NCBI RefSeq assembly: GCF_000975035.1
Contig: NZ_BBRA01000001.1
Location: forward strand, 62,001-126,000
From: Demequina flava
GTDB taxonomy: Bacteria > Actinomycetota > Actinomycetes > Actinomycetales > Demequinaceae
Direction: 5' to 3'
DNA length: 64,000 nt
Below are positions 8,507 to 17,934 of this stretch, one piece after another. The position numbers and the translations under genes are program-made. The first letter of the stretch is position 1. Each line of letters starts with the position of its first letter. The notes beneath the pieces are model-generated. The model ran no database searches and was not told the DNA's origin. It saw only the letters and a program-made list of their open reading frames with translations.

Positions 8507-8892
8507 GAACGCGCAGGGCCCGCTCCACCAATCCACCCCAAGTGTGTGTGCTTGAAGTCGTCGCTGACCTTCAAGCCATAGCCGAGCGCACGGTCCACTC
8601 CGACGTGGAACACCCACGAGGCCGTGATCAGCGCGGCAACGCGCCCGCCCGGCACCCCAAAGCCCCAACCAGCAAGAGCCCACATCCCCATCAGCGACGG
8701 ACCAATCAACGAATGGCCGGCGTTGTAGAGCGCGGCACCCAAGCGGGGGTTCGACACATAGCCAAGCGCGCTGAGGTCAAACAGCAGGAACAACGCCAAT
8801 GGCCACCACCAGCCATCGAGCATCACGGCGGCCATGATCGCTACCACCGCGATTGCCACACCTTCGAGCCTTTGCCAGGTCACTGGAGTCAT
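8494..8892 (-). CDS. DUF4260-family integral membrane protein
   Basis: A small four-helix-type membrane protein of 132 residues, nearly all hydrophobic. The family hallmarks are NPRLGAALYNAGHSLIGP in the middle and ALGYGLKVSDDFKHTHLGWIG near the C-terminus. The biochemical role of DUF4260 is unknown. The ATG at 8890-8892 has no ribosome binding site; TAGCAT lies 7 nt upstream, again suggesting a leaderless transcript. That -10 overlaps a copy of the dispersed motif AGCATCGGCC. Its 3' end lies inside a 73-bp repeat, so its last residues (RSTEN) may have been supplied or altered by that element. Not obviously connected to neighbouring genes. Confidence 0.85.
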   Translation of the reverse strand: MTPVTWQRLEGVAIAVVAIMAAVMLDGWWWPLALFLLFDLSALGYVSNPRLGAALYNAGHSLIGPSLMGMWALAGWGFGVPGGRVAALITASWVFHVGVDRALGYGLKVSDDFKHTHLGWIGGAGPARSTEN

Positions 8893-8894
8893 GG

Positions 8895-8905
8895 GGCCGA
8901 TGCTA
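8895..8905 (-). promoter_or_regulatory. Leaderless -10 (TAGCAT) overlapping a dispersed motif copy
   Basis: On the minus strand TAGCAT (8900-8905) ends 7 nt before the ATG of the DUF4260 gene. It shares AGCAT with the motif AGCATCGGCC (8895-8904), so a motif copy appears to act as, or sit on, a core promoter element. Confidence 0.4.
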
Positions 8906-8930
8906 GCGGCGGCCTGGCAACCGACACGGA

Positions 8931-9872
8931 CTAGGCGAGGCGGGAGCGCCCTTGGCTCGCGATGGAAGTCATGTGCTCCATCGACGTGCCACAACACCCT
9001 CCGAGCACAGTGAGATGCGGGTGATGCGCGCGCAGAACAGCAAGCTGCTCGCCTAATTCGATGGGGTCGCCGGAATCGAGTTCGGCAGCGTTGTCGAGTT
9101 CCTCGTGTGTCTTCCGCGACGCGTTTGCCACGACGCCGCGCACGCGCTCCACCCACGTGCCGGCAAGCACTCCCGTGAGGTGATCGGGATGCACGCAGTT
9201 GATCAGGTACCCCAGCGCGAACGCTTCAGTGCCCCGGTCGACGGCATCAATGGCGTCACCCAGCGTCGAGCCATCGGGCAAGAGTCCGTCGGTACCCAAC
9301 GTGAACGACATCAGCACGGGCAGGTCGCAGTCCCGGGCCGCGCGCACTAATCCGAGTGCCTCATCGACCGAACCGATCGTCGCGGCCATCAGGACCTCCG
9401 CACCGGCATCCCCAAGCGCCGCAACCTGCACCTGGTGATAATCCTGAGCCTCCGCGGCCGTCATGAGTGCGTCGTGGGCGTACCCGTCATCCCGCGGGCC
9501 AATCTGCGCGCTGAGCAACGCCGTGACACAGGGATTGTCATCGCGGACCTTCGCAACCAGCGCGACGGCATCGCGGTACACACGGGAGAGGTCGGCGCTC
9601 GAATACCCCAGAGCGGCCGCGCGCTCGGGGCTCGCAACCCACGTGCAGGTGTCGAGCAATGCCCCAGTCCCGTGGCGACGCGCTATGTCGACGACTCCCT
9701 GCGCATATCCCGATAGGAGACGGCGACCTTCGGGCGTCTCGAGCAGCGGAAACGATGCGAATCCCGGGAGTTCAACGCCCTGGGTGAAGACAAGGTCGGT
9801 CTCCATGCCGAAGTAGGCCAAGTAGAGCGCGTCCTCACTGGTCAGGGCCGATGCCGGCGTCAGTGAGGACAT
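8931..9872 (-). CDS. mmuM: Homocysteine S-methyltransferase family protein
   Basis: This zinc-dependent TIM-barrel enzyme transfers a methyl group to homocysteine to form methionine; donors in the family are S-methylmethionine or S-adenosylmethionine. The 313-residue protein has the N-terminal GMETDLVFTQGVELP, LINCVHPDH in the middle with one zinc ligand Cys, and the C-terminal GGCCGT carrying the paired zinc-ligand cysteines. The ATG at 9870-9872 is chosen because GAGG stands 7 nt upstream; a GTG just before it is the alternative. It follows dnaE with only a few bases between and is probably cotranscribed with it. The true methyl donor cannot be told from sequence, so the symbol is by family. 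Confidence 0.85.
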   Translation of the reverse strand: MSSLTPASALTSEDALYLAYFGMETDLVFTQGVELPGFASFPLLETPEGRRLLSGYAQGVVDIARRHGTGALLDTCTWVASPERAAALGYSSADLSRVYRDAVALVAKVRDDNPCVTALLSAQIGPRDDGYAHDALMTAAEAQDYHQVQVAALGDAGAEVLMAATIGSVDEALGLVRAARDCDLPVLMSFTLGTDGLLPDGSTLGDAIDAVDRGTEAFALGYLINCVHPDHLTGVLAGTWVERVRGVVANASRKTHEELDNAAELDSGDPIELGEQLAVLRAHHPHLTVLGGCCGTSMEHMTSIASQGRSRLA

Positions 9873-9881
9873 CACGTCACC

Positions 9882-12800
9882 TCAGACTGCGAGGCAGTTG
9901 GGACCGAATGCCGCCTTCAAGTCCCCGTAGAGGGCTGAGGAGCGTGAGACCCGGAATTTGTCGTCCAGGCGCATCGTCACTGGATCCTGCGATCCGGTGA
10001 GGACCATCCGAACCTCGATGTTGCCCGGGTGCGAACCCAAGATGTTCTTCAGTTCGTTCACCAGCGCCGGATTCACCCGTGCCGCGGGCAGCGTGATCGC
10101 AAGCGGCGACGTGTCCTGAACCTGGAGGTTCGGAATACGCACCTCGACAGCAGAGAACTGCAGACCACCGTCACCACGCTCGCGGGCGCGGACCTTGATC
10201 GCAAGCACGGCATCGTCCGTCAGGTCCCGGGCGTACGTCTCGTAGGTTTTGCCGAAGAACGAGATCTCGGTCTCGCCAGTCATGTCCTCAAGGGTCACGA
10301 TGGCGTACGGGTTGCCCGACTTGGCAACCCTGCGATCCACCCGCGTCAGCAGGCCGGCGAACGACACCTGAGACCCATCGGCTACGCCAGCTGCGGGCGT
10401 CGCGTTCAAGATCTGATGTGACGCCTCGGAGCGGATGATGTGGTCCAGCCCGGACAACGGGTGATCGGACACATACAGACCCAGCATGTCGCGCTCGAGG
10501 TTGAGCTTGGTCTTCTTGTCCCACTCCTCGAGATCAGGAACGTGGACGGTCACCCCACCGCTGAGATCGTCATCGCCACCAAAGAGATCGAACTGGCCTG
10601 TGGCCTCTTGGCGCTTCACGCCCACGACGGAATCGATCGCCTGCTCGTGAACCGCGTTCAGCGAGCGGCGCGAGTGACCCAGCGAATCGAAGGCACCGGC
10701 CTTGATGAGCGAGTCGATCGTGCGCTTGTTGCACACCTGTGCTGGGACCTTGTCGAGGAAGTCCTGGAACGACGTGAAGGCGCCCTTCTCGGTGCGGGCT
10801 TTGATGATGCCCTCGACCACGTTCGTACCCACGTTGCGCACGGCGGACAATCCAAAGCGAACGTCGGTCCCGACTGCGGAGAAGAACGCAATCGACTCAT
10901 TGACATCCGGAGGTAGCACGGTGATACCCATGCGGCGGCACTCCGCGAGGTACATCGCGGACTTGTCCTTGTCCGCACCCACCGAGGTAAGCAGGGCCGC
11001 CATGAACTCGGTCGGGTAGTGCGCCTTGAGGTACGCGGTCCAGAACGACAGCACTCCATAGGCCGCTGTGTGGGCCTTGTTGAAGGCGTAGTCGGCGAAC
11101 GGGAGCATCGTGTTCCACAGCGCCTTGATGGCCTCATCTGAGTAGCCATTGGCCTTCATACCCGCGCTGAAGGGCTCGAACTCCTTGTCGAGGATCTCCT
11201 TCTTCTTCTTACCCATCGCGCGGCGCAGCAAGTCTGCGGCGCCCAGTGTGTAGCCCGCGACGATCTGCGCAATGCGCTGGACCTGCTCCTGGTACACGAT
11301 CAGGCCGTGCGTAATGCCGAGGACCTCGCGTAGCGGCTCCTCGAGCTCAGGGTGGATCGCCTCGACCTGCTGACGCCCGTTCTTGCGCTCGGCGTAGTTG
11401 GTATGCGAGTTCATGCCCATGGGGCCCGGGCGGTACAGCGCAAGGACCGCGGAAATGTCCTCAAAGTTGTCAGGCTGCATCTGACGCAGCAGCTGACGCA
11501 TCGCCACGCCATCGAGCTGGAACACCCCAAGGGTGTCGCCACGGCCCAGGAGCTTGAATGTCTCCTCATCCGCGAGTTCAAGGTCCTCCAGCACCAACGG
11601 TTCCTTGCCGTTGTGCTCGATGTTGTACAGAGCATCGTCCAGGATTGTGAGGTTGCGCAGTCCCAGGAAGTCCATCTTGACCAGTCCCAGACCCTCACAG
11701 GTCGGGTAGTCGAACTGGGTAATGACAGCGCCGTCTTGCTCGCGGCGCATGATGGGGATGATGTCGATCAGCGGATCGGAGGACATGATCACGCCGGCGG
11801 CGTGCACTCCCCATTGACGCTTCAGTCCTTCAAGGCCCTGGGCCAGTTCCAGAACCTGAGGAGCATCGGGGTCGCTTTCCAAGTGGGCGCGGAAGTCAGC
11901 GCCCTCGCTGTAGCGCGGGTGCTTCTCATCGAACAACCCTGACAGCGGCATATCGCGCCCCTGCTGCGGCTCCGGGTAGAGCTTCGTGAGCTGCTCGCCC
12001 ACTGCGAAGGGCTTACCCAGGACGCGCGCGGCATCCTTGAGCGCCTGCTTGGCTTTGATGGTGCCGTAGGTCGCGATCATTGCGACCTTCTCTTCGCCGT
12101 ACTTATCGGAGACGTAGCGGATGACTTCGGCACGCCTGCGCTCATCGAAGTCGATATCGAAGTCGGGCTTGGACTCGCGCTCGGGGTTGAGGAAGCGCTC
12201 AAAGTACAGCTGGTGAACGAGCGGGTCGATGTCCGTGATCTTCATCGCATACGCAGCCATGGAACCTGCACCGGAACCACGGCCGGGACCCACCCGGATC
12301 CCCTGTTCCTTGGCCCACTTGATGAAGTCAGCAACGACCAGGAAGTAGCCGGGGTATCCCTTGCCGGCGATGACATCGATCTCGAGATTGGCGCGCTCCT
12401 GGACTTCGCCAGGAATCTCCTCACCAAAACGCTCGTGCAGGCCGCGCTGGACTTCCTTCACGAACCACGAGTGCTCGTCTTCACCGGCGGGGACGTCGTA
12501 GACCGGCATGTAGTCGGCCTTGGTGTCGAACTCGACCTCGCACTTCTCGGCGATCTCCAGTGTGGAGTCGCAGGCCTCGGGAAGTTCCTTCCACAGCTCG
12601 CGCATCTCAGCGGCGGACTTGAGGTAGTAGCCGTCACCATTAAACGCGAAGCGCTTTCCGCCCTGGTCATACGTGGGCTCGTTGAGGTTGGACCCCGACT
12701 GGACGCACAGCAGCGCCTCGTGCGCGACGGAGTCTTCCTTCTTCACATAGTGCGAGTCGTTGGTCGCAACGAGCGGTGCGCCGATCTGGTGCGCGAGCCG

Positions 12801-13451
12801 CAGCAGATCCTCTCGCACCCGCTTCTCGAGGTCGAGGTTGTGGTCCATGAGCTCGACGTAGAAGTTGTCTGCGCCAAAGATGTCCTGGAACTCGCCTGCA
12901 GCCTTGAGCGCCTCGTCGTACTGCCCCAGCCGCAGCCGGGTCTGCACCTCACCCGAGGGGCACCCGGTCGTCGCAATGATGCCCTTGGAATAGCGCTGCA
13001 AGAGGTCGCGGTCCATGCGCGGCTTGTGGAACTGACCTTCGAGCGAGGCGTACGAGGACATGCGGAACAGGTTGTGCATGCCAGCGGTGTTCTGCGCCCA
13101 CATCGTCATGTGCGTATAGGCGCCGTTGGCGGAGACATCGTCGCGCTCCTGGCCACGCTCGCCCCACTTCACGCGGGTCTTGTCTTGACGAGCCGTCCCG
13201 GGGGTCAAGTACGCCTCGACACCGATGATGGGTTTCACACCGTGCTGCTGGCCCTTGGACCAGAAGTCGTAGGCACCAAAGATGTAGCCGTGGTCAGTGG
13301 TCGCGATCGCGCTTTGACCCAGCTCTTTGGCGTGCGAGAACAGGTCATCCAATCGGGCAGCACCGTCCAGCATCGAGTATTCGGTGTGGACGTGGAGGTG
13401 CACAAAATCGCTGCCGGGCATGGGGTTGATTGTAGGACCGTCCACCGACAT
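9882..13451 (-). CDS. dnaE: DNA polymerase III alpha subunit DnaE
   Basis: Replicative DNA polymerase catalytic subunit (C-family) of the holoenzyme. The protein is about 1,189 residues, typical for DnaE1. It opens with the PHP domain (FVHLHVHTEYSMLDGAARL). The palm carries GPGRGSGAGS and the catalytic aspartates in PDFDIDF (about 429-435). The finger and thumb region includes VYQEQVQRIAQ and FNKAHTAAYG, and the C-terminal part holds an OB-fold region (VSFAGLLTRVDRRV). The ATG at 13449-13451 is preferred; an upstream GTG at 13496 and a downstream ATG (MPGSDF) are alternatives. mmuM follows closely. It is divergent from hrpA across a short promoter region. Confidence 0.96.
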   Translation of the reverse strand: MSVDGPTINPMPGSDFVHLHVHTEYSMLDGAARLDDLFSHAKELGQSAIATTDHGYIFGAYDFWSKGQQHGVKPIIGVEAYLTPGTARQDKTRVKWGERGQERDDVSANGAYTHMTMWAQNTAGMHNLFRMSSYASLEGQFHKPRMDRDLLQRYSKGIIATTGCPSGEVQTRLRLGQYDEALKAAGEFQDIFGADNFYVELMDHNLDLEKRVREDLLRLAHQIGAPLVATNDSHYVKKEDSVAHEALLCVQSGSNLNEPTYDQGGKRFAFNGDGYYLKSAAEMRELWKELPEACDSTLEIAEKCEVEFDTKADYMPVYDVPAGEDEHSWFVKEVQRGLHERFGEEIPGEVQERANLEIDVIAGKGYPGYFLVVADFIKWAKEQGIRVGPGRGSGAGSMAAYAMKITDIDPLVHQLYFERFLNPERESKPDFDIDFDERRRAEVIRYVSDKYGEEKVAMIATYGTIKAKQALKDAARVLGKPFAVGEQLTKLYPEPQQGRDMPLSGLFDEKHPRYSEGADFRAHLESDPDAPQVLELAQGLEGLKRQWGVHAAGVIMSSDPLIDIIPIMRREQDGAVITQFDYPTCEGLGLVKMDFLGLRNLTILDDALYNIEHNGKEPLVLEDLELADEETFKLLGRGDTLGVFQLDGVAMRQLLRQMQPDNFEDISAVLALYRPGPMGMNSHTNYAERKNGRQQVEAIHPELEEPLREVLGITHGLIVYQEQVQRIAQIVAGYTLGAADLLRRAMGKKKKEILDKEFEPFSAGMKANGYSDEAIKALWNTMLPFADYAFNKAHTAAYGVLSFWTAYLKAHYPTEFMAALLTSVGADKDKSAMYLAECRRMGITVLPPDVNESIAFFSAVGTDVRFGLSAVRNVGTNVVEGIIKARTEKGAFTSFQDFLDKVPAQVCNKRTIDSLIKAGAFDSLGHSRRSLNAVHEQAIDSVVGVKRQEATGQFDLFGGDDDLSGGVTVHVPDLEEWDKKTKLNLERDMLGLYVSDHPLSGLDHIIRSEASHQILNATPAAGVADGSQVSFAGLLTRVDRRVAKSGNPYAIVTLEDMTGETEISFFGKTYETYARDLTDDAVLAIKVRARERGDGGLQFSAVEVRIPNLQVQDTSPLAITLPAARVNPALVNELKNILGSHPGNIEVRMVLTGSQDPVTMRLDDKFRVSRSSALYGDLKAAFGPNCLAV

Positions 13452-13590
13452 CGCGTCTCGCTTCCCGGCCCTGGGAACCAGATCTTGCGGCAACACGCCG
13501 TCACAGCACGGGCGATGCTGTGGTCACCCGGCGTGTCGAAGTGATCCAGGGTTCGCGTGACGCACCTTCCCTCCCTGCGACAATGGCACC

Positions 13591-16500
13591 GTGAGTTCCC
13601 CGTCCCCATCCCGCAACCGCCGCGGAAACGCGAAAAGGCGAGGCCAGCATCGGCCCGATCCCCACCGCACGGTGAGCTCACGCGAACTCGAAAAGGCCGC
13701 GAGCGCCAGGCGCGCCGTGACCGTGCCGCCCATCGACTACCCCACTGAACTTCCTGTCTCAGCGAGCCGCGGCGAGATCTCCGAGGCCATTCGCGACAAC
13801 CAGGTCGTGATCGTGGCCGGCGAGACGGGATCGGGAAAGACGACGCAGATTCCTAAGATCTGCCTGGATTTGGGCCGCGGGCGCGAGGGGCAGATTGGCC
13901 ACACGCAGCCGCGCCGCATCGCAGCACGCTCGGTCGCCGAACGCATCGCGGAGGAGTTGGGCACCACCCTGGGCGAGATCGTCGGCTACCAGGTGCGGTT
14001 CACCGACGAGTCCTCGGAGCGCACGCTCGTCCGTGTGATGACCGACGGCATTCTCCTGGCGCAGATTCAACGCGACCCGGACCTGCGCGCCTACGACACC
14101 CTGATCATCGACGAGGCTCACGAGCGCAGTCTCAACATCGACTTCCTGCTGGGCTACCTCACCAACCTGTTGCCGCGCCGCCCCGACCTCAAGATCATCA
14201 TCACGTCGGCGACGATTGACTCGCAGCGGTTCGCGCGTCACTTTGCGCCCGGCGGGCCGTTGCCGCCGCTTCCCGAGGATGCGGCCGATGCCGTGGAGGG
14301 GGCCGATGCTGCCGTTCAGTCCGCGGGTCAGTCACCGAAAAACGACGGCCAGGGCGGCCGCGAGTCCGAAAGCCCGCCGAGTATGTACGGCCAGGGGGAA
14401 GGGGGGCACGCGGAGACTGCGCCTGTTGTTGAGGTCACCGGGCGCACGTATCCCGTCGAGGTGCTTTACCGCCCGCTGGAAGGCGAGAAGCGCGGCGAGG
14501 AGGTCGACCAGGTCACTGGGATCGTGAGCGCGTGCGACGAGCTCATGGCGGCCGGCCCCGGCGACATCCTGGTCTTCCTGTCCGGAGAGCGAGAGATCCG
14601 CGACGCCGCAGACGCGCTGGAGGGGCACCTGGGGCCGCGAGCGCGTGACCCCAAGCACCCCAGCGCCGTCGACATCCTGCCGCTGTACAGCCGGCTCAGT
14701 GCGGCCGAGCAGCACCGTGTCTTCGAGCGGCACAGCACCCGCCGCATTGTGCTGGCCACCAACGTCGCCGAGACCTCGCTGACAGTCCCTGGCATTCACT
14801 ACGTCGTTGACCCGGGAACGGCCCGCATCTCGCGCTACTCGAAGGCGACGAAGGTCCAGCGCCTGCCGATTGAGCCCATCTCACGTGCCAGCGCCAATCA
14901 GCGTTCTGGGCGTGCGGGGCGTCTCGCCGACGGCATCGCGATCCGCCTGTACGTCGAGGAGGATTTTGAGGGCCGGCCGGCGTTCACGGAGCCGGAGATT
15001 CTGCGCACCTCGCTTGCCAGCGTTCTGCTCCAGATGATTGCCGTCGGTGTGGTTTCCTCCCCCGACGACGTCGCGGCGTTCCCGTTCGTCGAGCCGCCGG
15101 ACACGCGCGCGATCCGCGATGGCGTGCAGCTGCTGACCGAACTGGGCGCAATCGAAACCCGTGAGGGCCGCACCCGGCTCACCCAGACCGGCCGCACCCT
15201 GTCCCGGCTCCCCATGGACCCGCGAGCGGCGCGAATGGTGGTCGAGGGCGCCAAGCACGGCGTCGCCCATGAGGTCGCAATCATCGCCGCAGCGCTCAGC
15301 ATCCAGGACCCGCGCGAGCGCCCCGCGGAGCACCGCGAGGCCGCGGACACACTCCACCGGCGCTTTGCGGACCCCACCTCCGACCTGCTCAGCTACCTCA
15401 ACCTGTGGGAGCACTTGCGTACCCGCCGCGACGACCTCTCCGGCAACGCGTTCCGCCGCGAGGTGCGCGGCGAGTTCCTCAATTACCTGCGCATCCGCGA
15501 ATGGCAGGACGTGGTCAGCCAGATTCGCCAGACGGCCAAGCCGCTTGGCATCACCCTGACGCGTCACGAACCCAAGCCTGCGGACTCCGATAGCGGCGGC
15601 GCCGAGAAGTCAGATGCCGTCCGCTACGTGTGGAACGAGGAGGCCATCCACCGCTCGGTGCTGTCCGGCCTCTTGAGCCAGATCGGCATGCAGGTGACGC
15701 AGGAGCCCAAGGCCTCCGACTTCACTCACCTGCGTGGTGGCGCGCGCGAGGCGGCGGTGCGGCGCGCAAAGAAGTCCGGCCGCAACGAATACATGGGTTC
15801 TCGCGGCGCCCGGTTCGCGATCTTCCCCGGCTCTCCCCTGTCCAAGAAGCCACCGAGCTTCGTCATGGCCGCGGAACTCGTCGAGACCTCCCGTTTGTGG
15901 GCGCGCGATGTTGCCTCGATCAAGCCGGAGTGGGCCGAGGAACTGGCAGGCGACCTCGCCAAGAAGACGTACACCAACCCTGTGTGGTCGGCCAAGCGCG
16001 GGGCGGCCGTCGCCACGGAAAAGGTCCTGCTGCACGGCGTGCCCATCGTCACGGACCGAGTGGTCCTGTGGGGAAAGACGCACCGCGAGGAAGCGCGCGA
16101 GATGTTCATCCGCCACGCCCTGGTCGCAGGCGAGTGGCGTACGCATCACCACTTCTGGCGTGACAACCAGCGCACGCTCCGCCAGGCGGAGGAGCTTGAG
16201 GCGCGCACGCGTTCGCGCGGCCTCATCGTGGACGAAGAAACGCTCGTGGAGTTCTACGACGATCGCCTGCCCGAGTCGATCATCTCCCAGCGCCACTTTG
16301 ATCGGTGGTGGAAGGACGAGCGGCGCCGGTCCAAGGACCTGCTCACGTTCACGATGGCCGATGTCGCTCCCGAGCACGAGCAGGTCGACACCTCGGCGTT
16401 CCCCGACCGTTGGCCCCAGGGCGACCTCTCCTTGCGCCTGACGTACCAGTTCGAGCCCGGCACGGACGCCGACGGCGTGACGGTGCACATCCCCGTCGAA

Positions 16501-17934
16501 GTCCTGGCCCGCGTGGCCCCCAACGGCTTTGACTGGCTGGTGCCGGGGATGGCCGATGATCTGGCGACCGGCACAATCCGGGCGCTGCCCAAGACTGTCC
16601 GCCGCCTACTCGTGCCCGCGCCAGACACCGCGCGCGACGTCGTGGCGTGGATGGGGCGGGAGACTCCCGCATGGGAAGACATGGCGCGCGCGGGCGACAT
16701 GGCGGAGTCCTACCAATCTGCCTTCACCCGCGCCGTGCGCGAGCTTCGCGACGTCGAGATTCCGGACGCGGCTTGGGATGAGGCCGCGACCCGGATCGCT
16801 CCGCACCTGCAAGTGACCTTCCGGGTCGAGGACGGCAAGGACTCTCTCGACGAGTCGACCTCGCTCCTCGCGTTGCAGCGCCGGTTGGCCCCGGAGGCCC
16901 AGGCGGCAGTCTCGGCTGCAGTCGGTACCCCCGCTGGTCTGGCGCAAGCGAAGGCCCGTAGCGCGAAGCCGGAGAAGTCAGGGAAGCCGGCCGATGCTCC
17001 GGTCACCTCTTCAGGGGCGTCCCGGACCGTATCGAGCGCGATCGAAGTGGCTCAGCTGGACGGCTGGCCGGACGTTGCGGGATCCAGCGGCGACGCGCTG
17101 CCGCGCGAGGTGACCGTTGAGGCTGCCGGCGCGACCGTGCGGGGCTACCCCGCGCTGGTTGACGAGAGCGGCGACGGAGTCGCGCTGCGCGTACTGGCGC
17201 ATGCAGAGTCGGTCGAGAGAACCCACCGCTCGGGCGTGCGCGCGCTCCTGCTCAGCGAGCTCGCGCTCCCCACCAAGCGGATCACGAGCCTGTGGGACAC
17301 GCAACAGTCCATGAACCTGGGCACCTCTCCCTACCGGTCCACTGATGCACTCGTGACGGACCTACACCGTGCAGCCATCGAGCGCCTCACCAGCGGCGAC
17401 GATGATGTTGCGCGCGTGACCACGCGAGCCGACTACGAGGCAACCCGCAACCGCATCCGCGATGTGCTTGAAGGCGAGGTCCAAGCGGTGGCGACCCAAG
17501 CATCGGCCGTACTCGCCGCCCACCGCGATCTCGAAACCGCGATATCCAGCTCCAACTCGTTCGCCCTCTTGGCCACGGCCACGGACCTGCGAGACACCAC
17601 TGGCGCGCTCGTGCATGACGGCTTCGTCGCGACCACCCCGCCCGCCTGGTGGCCGCACCTGGAGCGCTTTGTGCGTGCCGGGAGCATCCGACTGGAGAAG
17701 GCAGTCGCGGACCCTCATCGCGACGCGGTGCTCGCTGGCCAGGTGCGCGATGTTGAGGACACCGTTCAGCAGGCTCGTGCCGCGTACGACAAGGGCCGTG
17801 TCGATGCGGACCGCGAGGCGGCGCTGGTGCGCGCTCAGTGGCTCATCGAAGAGCTGCGAGTGTCCTTGTTCGCCCAGCAGCTCGGCACCAGCGAACCGAT
17901 CAGCGCCAAGCGCATTGTGAAGGAACTCTCGTGA
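13591..17934 (+). CDS. hrpA: ATP-dependent RNA helicase HrpA, with an in-frame repeat-derived insertion
   Basis: DEAH-box RNA helicase of the HrpA type, 1,447 residues, longer than the ~1,300 of enterobacterial HrpA. It has Walker A GETGSGKT (77-84), DEAH (174-177), SAT, QRSGRAGR (motif VI) and the long C-terminal DUF3418-type region ending with a coiled coil. Known HrpA rescues stalled ribosomes and acts in mRNA processing. Residues about 222-277, between motif III and GRTYPVEVLYRPL, form a low-complexity insertion. The second half of it (codons 248-272) is encoded by copy B of a 73-bp repeat, and two copies of GGCCGATGC lie just before. The start is GTG with a basic, non-conserved N-terminus. 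The next gene overlaps by GTGA. Confidence 0.95.
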   Translation: MSSPSPSRNRRGNAKRRGQHRPDPHRTVSSRELEKAASARRAVTVPPIDYPTELPVSASRGEISEAIRDNQVVIVAGETGSGKTTQIPKICLDLGRGREGQIGHTQPRRIAARSVAERIAEELGTTLGEIVGYQVRFTDESSERTLVRVMTDGILLAQIQRDPDLRAYDTLIIDEAHERSLNIDFLLGYLTNLLPRRPDLKIIITSATIDSQRFARHFAPGGPLPPLPEDAADAVEGADAAVQSAGQSPKNDGQGGRESESPPSMYGQGEGGHAETAPVVEVTGRTYPVEVLYRPLEGEKRGEEVDQVTGIVSACDELMAAGPGDILVFLSGEREIRDAADALEGHLGPRARDPKHPSAVDILPLYSRLSAAEQHRVFERHSTRRIVLATNVAETSLTVPGIHYVVDPGTARISRYSKATKVQRLPIEPISRASANQRSGRAGRLADGIAIRLYVEEDFEGRPAFTEPEILRTSLASVLLQMIAVGVVSSPDDVAAFPFVEPPDTRAIRDGVQLLTELGAIETREGRTRLTQTGRTLSRLPMDPRAARMVVEGAKHGVAHEVAIIAAALSIQDPRERPAEHREAADTLHRRFADPTSDLLSYLNLWEHLRTRRDDLSGNAFRREVRGEFLNYLRIREWQDVVSQIRQTAKPLGITLTRHEPKPADSDSGGAEKSDAVRYVWNEEAIHRSVLSGLLSQIGMQVTQEPKASDFTHLRGGAREAAVRRAKKSGRNEYMGSRGARFAIFPGSPLSKKPPSFVMAAELVETSRLWARDVASIKPEWAEELAGDLAKKTYTNPVWSAKRGAAVATEKVLLHGVPIVTDRVVLWGKTHREEAREMFIRHALVAGEWRTHHHFWRDNQRTLRQAEELEARTRSRGLIVDEETLVEFYDDRLPESIISQRHFDRWWKDERRRSKDLLTFTMADVAPEHEQVDTSAFPDRWPQGDLSLRLTYQFEPGTDADGVTVHIPVEVLARVAPNGFDWLVPGMADDLATGTIRALPKTVRRLLVPAPDTARDVVAWMGRETPAWEDMARAGDMAESYQSAFTRAVRELRDVEIPDAAWDEAATRIAPHLQVTFRVEDGKDSLDESTSLLALQRRLAPEAQAAVSAAVGTPAGLAQAKARSAKPEKSGKPADAPVTSSGASRTVSSAIEVAQLDGWPDVAGSSGDALPREVTVEAAGATVRGYPALVDESGDGVALRVLAHAESVERTHRSGVRALLLSELALPTKRITSLWDTQQSMNLGTSPYRSTDALVTDLHRAAIERLTSGDDDVARVTTRADYEATRNRIRDVLEGEVQAVATQASAVLAAHRDLETAISSSNSFALLATATDLRDTTGALVHDGFVATTPPAWWPHLERFVRAGSIRLEKAVADPHRDAVLAGQVRDVEDTVQQARAAYDKGRVDADREAALVRAQWLIEELRVSLFAQQLGTSEPISAKRIVKELS
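14333..14405 (+). repeat. 73-bp dispersed repeat, copy B (inside hrpA)
   Basis: Ungapped match (58/73 by eye) to 8434-8506 on the other strand. Here it is translated in frame as SPKNDGQGGRESESPPSM followed by YGQGEGG, within a surface insertion of HrpA. CGGCCAGG is repeated at both ends. Confidence 0.75.

Noticed and set aside
8409-8531. N-terminal extension of HisD (MVERALRVPPKTDG...)
   Set aside because: It is read through the repeat element; the family N-terminus and the -10 position both support GTG at 8408.
12213-13544. 443-codon plus-strand open frame opposite dnaE
   Set aside because: Shadow of a GC-rich gene; no domain, and dnaE on the other strand is unmistakable.
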